From Gymnothorax reevesii (taxonomy: Eukaryota > Chordata > Actinopteri > Anguilliformes > Muraenidae): a DNA stretch of 64,000 bases. The notes under the pieces are model-generated. The model did no database searches and was not told the origin of the DNA. It worked only from the letters and a program-made list of their open reading frames with translations. Shown piece by piece: positions 56,091 to 64,000 of the stretch. The DNA is taken from assembly GCA_029721435.1 (NCBI GenBank), contig CM056576.1, positions 112,386,666-112,450,665 on the forward strand, written 5' to 3'. The translations under genes and the position numbers were made by a program. Each line of letters opens with the position of its first letter. Within the stretch, counting starts at the first letter, position 1.

Positions 56091-56959
56091 GCACATATGA
56101 CTGTGTATCCCTACTGAAGCACTATATGAAAGCCCTGTACAGTGATTAGACATTTTAGCTAGGTTTTAAACTCCCAGTTTAGGCCTTATTCTGAACACAT
56201 TCACTCTGCTGTTTATATGTGCCACACTAACTTTTCCATGCAGCATCCACCTTTTTTTTTTTGTTTCAAAAACACCACAATCTTTTTTTGTTAGAAAGGG
56301 GTAGCATTTGATTGATTGATTGTTTGATTGGTGGGTACATTCTTTGCTTGTTAATGTCACCAGATACGCTGGTATTTGAATGTGCAACTCATTCTTTTTA
56401 ATTCTTGATAACTAGGAGTCTGCACCTCACACTATTTGATGTGCGCTTCTTTCCCATACATTTCCCATAAATTCAGTTGATTGAGCCAATATGTGCTTTT
56501 GTACAAACTTAAACTCGCGGCCAATCAGAGAGCCTTTTGTTGGTGATTGTGAGCTATGAGAAGCGATTACGGCAGGGGCTAGGGGCAGAGTTATTGCGAA
56601 GCTGTTGTGGGAAGCTTTCGGTATGCGATATGCTGAAACGGAGGCTGATGTATAGAGTAGAACCCATTTTTATTTCGTGCAGATGTTGAGCCATATCGTC
56701 GATTCTCTTTTGCATCACTCCCTTGAACCACAGATGCAGCCCCTGAACACCGCGCCCAACACAATTCAACTGATTAAAGGTTTCCTATCCATTCAAAATT
56801 TGTTGCTGATTTAAAATGTGAACTGCTAATATTGTTTGCGTGCTTGTTTGGTGCTGTCCTGCAAATACTAAATGACAGCAACTGAGCAAACATTTTAGAT
56901 CTAATCTGACAAGTTGCTGTAAAGTTTCAACATTGTGCCGAAGTTTACTATTAGTCTAA
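56091..56959. other. Intronic noncoding sequence
   Basis: No gene recognised; T-run near 56250-56262. Confidence 0.5.
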
Positions 56960-57063
56960 GCCGCTTTTCCAATGAACGCGAAACAAATTTTTTGTATGAC
57001 CGATTTTCTTTAGAGTCAATGCAGTCGCGCAAAAAAATCATTTCACGTTGGATGGAAAAGTTG
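56960..57063. mobile_element. Diverged second copy of the 41055 MITE
   Basis: gccgcttttccaatgaacgc and the gaaacaaattttttgtatga phrase parallel gctgctttcacaccggacgc and gaaacgaattttttgtggga at 41055. The right end aaatcatttcacgttggatg preserves the inverted partner. Confidence 0.55.
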
Positions 57064-57789
57064 TAGACTAATTGTAGACGAGCTGGGCAGGTGGTAAGGC
57101 TCCATTGTTTTCCACGGCCATATGGAGCATTGCTTTTATGGAGCTAGCTTGCTTCTGGATGAAATTATGGATATCTTTCCAGATCGTGGACATAATTTAC
57201 GTCGGATGGCAGTATAGGAAGTTACAGATGATGATGATGATGAGATAGATGGCCTTATTACTATGATTTCAGGACTGTCTGTCACAGTTGATGTGGTTTC
57301 GATTGCGTATACTTGCATGCACACAATTGATTTTAGTGTTACATTGATGCATGTGTGAACATTCAATATTGTTAATTTTTTTTGTTTCTGATGACTGGAT
57401 GAATGTGAATGAAATACAAATTGTAAATATAACTACAAAAATCATGGTTTATATTCTGCCTCATTGTTAATGTAATATCAGTTTCTTTGGAATGTTCAAC
57501 TATACAGTTGCAAGAAATAAATACTTACTTACTTTCCCAGTTTCTTACTGGTACATCATACATAATATCTCAGTAGATTGAAAGTCCCATGTGGATTGAA
57601 ATAGTGTTTTCAATCATTATCTTTCCTGTCATTAAGTTAAAATTAGACAATGTTGAAATTTCCAATGATTTCATGCTCCAAGTCACCTCATATGACAATT
57701 TTGAAAACTGGAGGATGGACGAGGGTTCAAAAATGTTCAAATATGTTCAAGAGGGTTCAACGATGTAAAAAAAAAAAAAAAAGTTAGAC
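57064..57789. other. Intronic noncoding sequence
   Basis: A GAT/ATG trinucleotide run (gatgatgatgatgatgag) at 57228-57244 and a poly-A run at 57768-57782. The frames here have no recognised domain. Confidence 0.5.
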
Positions 57790-58566
57790 TTTCAAATTTT
57801 GTGTTAAGTTTAAAGAGGTAATCTCAGGGTAGATTTGTAATGTGAGTTAGATATGAATTGTGTTGTCAATCATTAGTAAGAAAAAAGAAATAAATTTGGG
57901 AATGACATGATTTATGCATATATTATCTTGAAATAAATATTTTCTAGTTTCTTAGTGTTCAAATTGTTTGTGTGATTTGTTGGCTTTTGTGCCTGAAAAA
58001 TTATAAAATGGTGATGTATTATAAATAGTTGTTTTCGATCTCAGAATGCACCATTTAAAGCCTAGAAATAAACAAATTTGGAGGGGGGGGCATGCCTCCG
58101 AACTCCGAACTCCTGTGGTATTTCCTTATTTAAAAAAAAAAATCTCTGAGCACCCCTGTAAATATCACTAAAGCTCACTTTTATAGCAAAAATGGGGGAA
58201 TTTGTGAGTGTTTTGATGTACAAAGGTAGATGTTTTTCGTATTTGTCATTCAGTTCTGCTTTGTCTTATAATTTTTAAGATAATATTGTGTAACACCTGA
58301 GGGACTGTTCTTTTATTTGCAGTTCACTTCAGACGAAAGTCATTTTTCACTTGAACTACATTTTTAAATGACTGCTTAACCAAACTTTATTTTCTGCCAT
58401 CTATCTACCCCTCCATCTCCTGAAAGTGTATTTAATTAATTAGGACTATTAAACAAACATGGGGCCCTACTTGCTGTGCAAAGCTATGGGTTATCAGTCT
58501 ATATTCCCTATCAGTTATTATTGTTATTGTTTTGCAATTATCTTTCACAAAACTGGAGTTGTTCTT
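57790..58566 (+). repeat. Direct repeat copy 1 of a ~0.8-kb block
   Basis: The block runs from tttcaaattttgtgttaagt to a ctggagttgttct phrase and matches 61028-61880 in order and orientation: atctcagggtagatttgtaa, ttataaaatggtgatgtatt, tgagcacccctgtaaat, aaacatggggccctacttgc, with small indels. No coding frame is shared. Either a segmental duplication or two insertions of one repeat. Confidence 0.9.
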
Positions 58567-58591
58567 TTAGTGTTTAAGGCAAGCTCATTTT

Positions 58592-58850
58592 TATCCCCCG
58601 CCAACACGAAGTGGAAGGGGGATATAGGTTTGACCCCCCGTCCGTCCGTCCGTCCGTCCGTCCGTCCGAGATAAAGGGGACAGCTTTACTCAGAAACTAC
58701 TACAGATACAGTAACCAAATTTGGTGTGTAGCTTCAGACCATAAAGGCCTTGATTGAGATCGAAAATGAGAAGTGCACGATTGGCAGGGGATGTTGTAGA
58801 CCATGTCGACTTGTTGGTTTTCGTCTAGAGGTACCAGTCTCTTGCCTCAA
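58592..58850 (+). mobile_element. (CCGT)n-bearing element, truncated
   Basis: tatcccccgccaacacgaag with gtggaagggggatata forms a hairpin-like left end, then (CCGT)n at 58638-58668, then aaaggggacagctttactca and an accaaatttggtgtgtagct phrase. It shares layout with 34457-34955 and, on the other strand, with the right end of the 5090-6255 repeat. No right end was found. Confidence 0.6.
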
Positions 58851-61027
58851 TTATTGATGCAACCCAAGCAAGAAACCATTTGGGAATACTGGAAGAAACC
58901 AGACCCCATTGTATAGCTTATGCTTCATGCATGATTGATGCTTTAATCTCCTCTCATGGTTATCAGTGTTCTGCTCTTCTGGCTGCATGTATGGATATAA
59001 TCATTCACCTTTTCCCGAAACTTGGGAAGGAATACTAATGGGTTTCAACCTAATGTGTTCACACTCATACATATGAAGTGATTACAGCTTGATTTTTAAT
59101 ATCAAAAGAAAGCGTTGGCTCACTTAAAATTTAATTGGCACGCACAATTGTTACTTTCTCTTGTGTGTTGTAAATATCCTTTAGTTATGAATCTTGCTAC
59201 CGAGCACTAAATGTAAGTCTTAAATCTTTAAATTTCAATTGTGTGATGTTTAGCTTGCATTCATGGGGGTGAAATTTGCTCAATTCTGATTACTACCAAT
59301 TTAAACTTTATTCATTATCACAGAATGAAAGGTCCCTGGATGTAGGTTTGAAGAGAAGTAAGACTCCATTTGGGGTAATCATGCATTTAATTTGGTTGTT
59401 ACATTGTGCAAGATAAGTGCATGGATTTTTCTTCCTGCAAATCAATGACTGATTGCAGTGTTCACTTCATGCTATTAACTTTCCCTTTCTGTCTATATTT
59501 ATGATATCATGTAGTAATTTTTCATGATTTAAACTGATTGCTCAGTAAAGATAATTGGCTGCTCCTAAATGGTGTGCGTCATGTGTACACATACAAAGCA
59601 CTTGCATGCTGTTGGCAGATGAGTGGAGCAAATGTTAAAATTTGAATAATCCATGTTAAATTATTCTTTCATTTTCAAAACAGAGTTCCTTTATCCCCAT
59701 CTGCAATACTTATCTTTTTATTGATATCTGTCACTTGATTGCCTGCATGTATTTTTTTTTCTTTCTCCAAAGTCAATTGTTTTATAAGTACATCCATCTC
59801 ATGGAGTGCTGAGATGCAAGTAACGCAGTGTATATAATTTAAACCGTCATTGATTTGGCAGTGTTGATTTTATCGTGGGATATTCATCAGTGTAACAACT
59901 ACCCTAAAATGGCAATTTATATAAAAAGCTCACTTTTTTATCCAGAAATAATCTTGTTAATGCTGAGTAATGTTGTCTTACGGCTTATGCATAAACTCCA
60001 TAGCAAAATCTTAAAGTCCACAGAGGGTGAGCATGATAATCCATTTCGGTAACTTCTCTTGCCATTGTTTCTCTTTTCAATCCTCATATGTTTTTGTGGC
60101 ATTTTTCAGTTGAAAGAAGGAAATGAAGTGGAAATGAAGGAATAAAAGGGTCAGCATACCTGTAATTGAAGACAAATTGCTGCTTTCAAACACAGACCTC
60201 TGAGCAGATTGTTCTCGTTCTTAACTCTTTCTTGACAGCACTACCAAAAGGTTGTGGAACTTTCCATGATTGTATTCTTATTCAGTTGGATTACCTCATG
60301 TCAAAGCGAAGCTGAGAATCGGCCCTTTCCTATTCCAACTGTGGAAATGTTTGACTAATGTCGGAATAGTTATCTTATGACGTCATTTTCGATGAAAGTC
60401 CTTTGTTTACGATGGCTGGCAAACGATGGACATTGTGTATGCATTGCAATTCATCATCACTCAAAATACATTGATTAAAATGACGGAAAGTGAAACCAAA
60501 ATGGTATCTTCTGTTGTGGATTCTGAGGAAGAGCTGGGCGTAAATAGTAGTCCATAAGAGATAACCAGCGGAAATTCTTTGAAATGGAGTGATGTTTTGT
60601 TTGATTATGAACAACCTACAACATGGAAAAATGAAATATTTTCAATAATTTTTCTTCAGCTATTTTGTGCTTGTGATGTTTTGAAAGGTGTTAAAGAGCT
60701 TTTCTGTCTGCATCTGTCTTCCTTCAAAATGAAGTCCTTAGATCTAGCTTTGGCATTCTCTCTGATGTGTTTAATAAAACGGATCCATGAGAGCTATTCT
60801 GTGAAAATTCAATTAATTTTCGAAATATCGCTTCTCTGAGCTCATCTTTGTTGCTTGCCAGATTGAAGTCTGTTAATTTTGCATCTTTGACAATAATGCA
60901 AATATCTGCTCTGCTTTTGGTGCTCATTAATGTGGAAGCACACATTACTGTCATTCCTTCCTGTCATTTCTTCAGTTGATGTAGGTCAGATATGAAAATA
61001 TTGCTTGCATTGATTTTCAAGCATTCT
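58851..61027. other. Intronic noncoding sequence between the direct repeats
   Basis: AT-rich with no recognised gene or transposon. Frames up to 86 codons appear random. Confidence 0.5.
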
Positions 61028-61880
61028 TTTCAAATTTTGTGTTAAGTTTAAAGAGGTAATCTCAGGGTAGATTTGTAATGTGTGGTAGATATTAATAGTG
61101 TTTTCAATCATTAGTAAAAAAAAAAAAAAAAATTTGGGAATTACTTGATCTATACATATGTTATCTTGAAATACATATTTTCTAGTTTCTTAGTACACAA
61201 GTTCAAGTTGATTAAGTGATTTGTTGGCTTTTGTGCCTGAAAAATTATAAAATGGTGATGTATTATAAATTGTTGTTGTTTTTGTGCTCAGAATGCACCA
61301 TTTAAAGCCTAGAAATAAAAAAATTTTTCGGGGGGGAATTCCCCTAAACCCCCATAGAAAGGCCTGGCCTGGGATCGGGCCATGATGTCAATACTTCCTT
61401 ATTTTTATATCCTGCCTTGTGGAATTTCCTTATTTTTAAAAAAAATCTCTGAGCACCCCTGTAAATGTCACTAAAGCTGACTTTTATTGCAAAAATGGGG
61501 GAATTTGCGAGTGTTTTGATCTAGATGTTTTAGTAATTATCATTCAGTTCAGTTTTGTCTTAAAATTTCCAAGATAATAGTGTGTAACACCTGAGGGACT
61601 GTTCTTTTATTTGCAGTTCACTTCAAACTAAAGTAATTTTTCACTTGAACTACATTTTTAAATGCCTGCTATTTTCTGCCATCGATATCCATCCATATCC
61701 TGAAAGTGCATGGAAATAATTAGGACTATTAAACAAACATAGGGCCCTACTTGCTGTGCAAAGCTATGGGTTATCTGAAGCGGTTCTTGTTCAATATGGA
61801 TTATCAGTCTATATTCCCTATCAGTTATTTTTGTTATTGTTTTGTAATGTAATTATCTTTCACAAAATTGGAGTTGTTCT
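61028..61880 (+). repeat. Direct repeat copy 2 of the ~0.8-kb block
   Basis: It matches 57790-58566 over its length and carries extra segments, notably a cccctaaacccccatagaaa stretch near 61342 and a gaagcggttcttgttcaata stretch near 61777. Flanking sequences outside the two blocks do not match, which limits the duplicated unit to this block. Confidence 0.9.
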
Positions 61881-62749
61881 CAGCACGCAATCCTGTAAAT
61901 GATCACTCTGAGACATGCCCACCTTGTATGAATGAACCTTTAGTTCAGACATTTGTTCTAATTCACCTCATTTTCAGTTCTTTTTTCAATTTAAAAGCAA
62001 CATCTGTAATCTCAGAAAGACATTTTTACTGTATTTCTGTGTCTCAATATTCCTTTTGTAGGAATTGCAGCCATCCATCACGGTTCTTGCATTTATTGTG
62101 AATGATGACATCGTAATTGCATTGGGCATAGTGATTTGTGGTCCTCTGTCTGTAAGCAGTTGATTTGTGGGTCTGCTTTTGAACAGGGTTGATTTGTCAA
62201 TGGTGCAGCCATTTGTGACACAGCAGTGAAAAAAGGAGATATGTGTCATCTGAGCTGGATTCGCTAATCTTGCTGGTGTCATATGGAAATTATTTTCCAG
62301 AGCTTTGGCTATAAAATTAAGCTACTGATTGCTAGGATACATCCTTTTCAATAAATTTGGTCATTGACCTTTTATATTTAATTCCTATCAAATCGGGCTG
62401 GAAAGAGTGCGGTTGAGGCTTCAAGAGGGGTTTTGTGCTGGGAAGAAATGAATACCTGTGTAATGAGTATGTAATGAGCACAAGATTTGGCAAAATTGGA
62501 AATGCTGAGGTAATTTGGTGTTTCCAGGTACTATTTCCAACAAGTGTACATGAATTGTCAATTTCACAACGTATTTTATAGTTTTTGATAAAATTAATAT
62601 TTTGTTAGAACGCTCAGTTCTGCTAGACGTCTGCACAAAATGCACTCTCTCACTCTCTATGGACTTTATACGCTCTTCTTGTTTTTTGTGGTGCTGATCC
62701 CCTTTGCTTTCACTCCTGGTACTGCTGTTCCAACTACAAAACCCAAAAC
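61881..62749. other. Intronic noncoding sequence
   Basis: No gene or repeat recognised up to the Tc1 end. Confidence 0.5.
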
Positions 62750-64000
62750 CAGTGAAGTTGGCACGTTATGTAAATCATAGATAAAAACAGAATACAATGA
62801 TTTGCAAATCCTTTTCAACTTATATTCAATTGAATACACTGCAAAGACAAGATGTTTAATGTTCAAACTGAGAAACTTTATTTTTTATTGCAAATAATCA
62901 TTAACTTAGAATTTAAAGGCAGCAACACATTGCAAAAAAGTTTGGCACAGGGGCCTTTTTCCCACTGTGTTACATCGCCTTTCCTTTTAACGACACTCAG
63001 TAAACGTTTGGGAACTGAGGAGACCCATTTTTGAAGCTTTTCAGGTGGAACTCTTTCCCATTCTTGCTTGATGTACAGCTTAAGTTGTTCAACAGTCCGG
63101 GGTCTCCGTTGTCTTATTTTACGCTTCATAATGCGCCACACATTTTCAATGGGAGACCGATCTGGATTACAGGCAGGCCATTCCAGTACCCACACTCTTT
63201 TACTACGGAGCCATGCTGTCGTAACACATGCAGAATGTGGCTTGGCATTGTCTTGCTGAAATAAGCAGGGGCATCCATGAAAAAGATGTTGCTTGGATGG
63301 CAACATATGTTGCTCCAAAACCTGTATGTACCTTTCAGCATTAATGGTGCCTTCACATATGTGTAAGTTGCCCATATCATGGGCACTAATACACCCCCTT
63401 ACCATAACAGATGCTGGCTTTTGAACTTTGCGCCTATAACAGTCCGGATGGTTCTTTTCCTCTTTGGTTAGGAGGACACGACGTCCACAGTTTCCAAAAA
63501 CAATTTGAAATGTGGACTCGTCAGACCACAGAACACTTTTCCACTTTACATCAGTCCATCTTAGATGAGCTTGGGGCCAGCGAAGCCGGCGGCGTTTCTG
63601 GGTGCTGTTGATAAATGGATTTCTCTTTGCATTGTAGAGTTTTAACTTGCACTTGCAGATGTAGCGACGAACTGTAGTTACTGACAGTGGTTTTCTAAGT
63701 GTTCCTGAGCCAATGTGGTGATGTCCTTTACACACTGATGTCGGTTTTTGATGCAGTACCGCCTGAGGGATCGAAGGTCACGGGCATTCAATGTTGGTTT
63801 TTGGCCTTGTCGCTTCCGTGCAGTGATTTCTCCAGATTCTCTGAACCTTTTGACGATATTACGGATTGTAGATGATGAAATCCCTAAATTTCTTGCAATA
63901 GCTCGTTGAGGAATGTTGTTTTTAAACTGTTCGACAATCAGCTCACGCATTTGTTCACTAAGTGGTGACCCTTTGCCCCATCCTTGTTTGTGAATGACTG
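62750..64000 (-). mobile_element. Tc1/mariner element, nearly intact, cut by window end
   Basis: The 3' terminus begins at cagtgaagttggcacgttat and continues with aatgatttgcaaatcctttt, the terminal-repeat style of a widespread vertebrate Tc1 lineage. The 5' end of the transposase and the other terminal repeat lie beyond the window. Only one frameshift is visible in the transposase, so this is the youngest Tc1 here. Confidence 0.9.
62878..63994 (-). pseudogene. Tc1 transposase, one frameshift
   Basis: Cut-and-paste transposase. The N-terminal part reads GWGKGSPLSEQMRELIVEQF, then a helix-turn-helix (RAIARNLGISSSTIRNIVKR) and a GRPR-like linker (GQKPTLNARD). A one-base deletion near 63695-63702 shifts the frame between AQEH and RKPLSVTTVRRYICKC. 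After it, all catalytic residues are present: Asp in LWSDES, Asp in QQDNAKPHSA, and Glu in SPIENVW, the DD34E arrangement. The C-terminus ends at 62878 and may be extended relative to relatives. Without the frameshift the sequence would be close to full length; as it stands no active protein is expected. The N-terminal start codon is probably outside the window. Confidence 0.92.

Noticed and set aside
29344..64000. NOS1AP exon 3 within the window
   Set aside because: I looked for a sequence encoding a YEFKAKN-like start after an acceptor in phase 0 and did not find one by eye.

Overview
The window is vertebrate nuclear DNA, most likely from a ray-finned fish. It is AT-rich and has long stretches without coding sequence. 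It carries several Tc1/mariner copies of the types common in teleosts, many short inverted-repeat DNA transposons (MITEs), a tRNA-headed SINE with a tetranucleotide tail, and many microsatellites. I see no bacterial operons, tRNA or rRNA genes, or CRISPR arrays.

The one host gene I can name is the 5' end of NOS1AP (CAPON, the nitric oxide synthase 1 adaptor) on the + strand. Coding exon 1 is at 28811-28915 and exon 2 at 29272-29343. Both end in phase 0, have consensus splice sites, and together encode residues 1-59, which is the N-terminus and the start of the PTB domain. Intron 1 is only 356 bp. I found no exon 3, so intron 2 probably runs from 29344 past the end of the window (more than 34.6 kb). 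About 28.8 kb of upstream sequence holds the presumed promoter and otherwise mostly repeats. One unassigned exon-like ORF is at 7942-8112.

Layout: 1-5 kb is largely unique with one degenerate dispersed repeat. At 5.1-6.3 kb is a GACCTTTGACC-type repeat carrying a SINE with an 11-bp target-site duplication (TSD). At 8.5-14.6 kb is a dense nest of inverted-repeat transposons, including a 1.57-kb element filled with GATATC palindromes. At 16.6-17.3 kb is a MITE. At 20.2-21.6 kb is a decayed Tc1 split by a MITE. At 22.8-23.8 kb is a degenerate tandem repeat of about 145 bp. At 24.5-27.1 kb are a 655-bp hAT-type foldback and a decayed Tc1 interrupted by a SINE and a MITE. NOS1AP exons follow at 28.8-29.3 kb.

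Inside intron 2 are a polypyrimidine-rich minisatellite split by a (CCGT)n element (33.4-35.1 kb), a 2.75-kb foldback with a 6-bp TSD (38.1-40.9 kb), nested MITEs (43.4-44.5 kb), a 1.55-kb hAT-type element with a perfect 8-bp TSD (49.3-50.8 kb), a Tc1 mosaic (54.4-56.1 kb), a 0.8-kb block present twice in direct orientation (57.8 and 61.0 kb), and a nearly intact Tc1 with one frameshift running off the right end (62.75-64 kb). All repeats were identified by eye, so boundaries without a stated TSD are approximate. No novel functional gene system is evident; the unusual content is the foldback and palindromic-array elements and the layered insertions.
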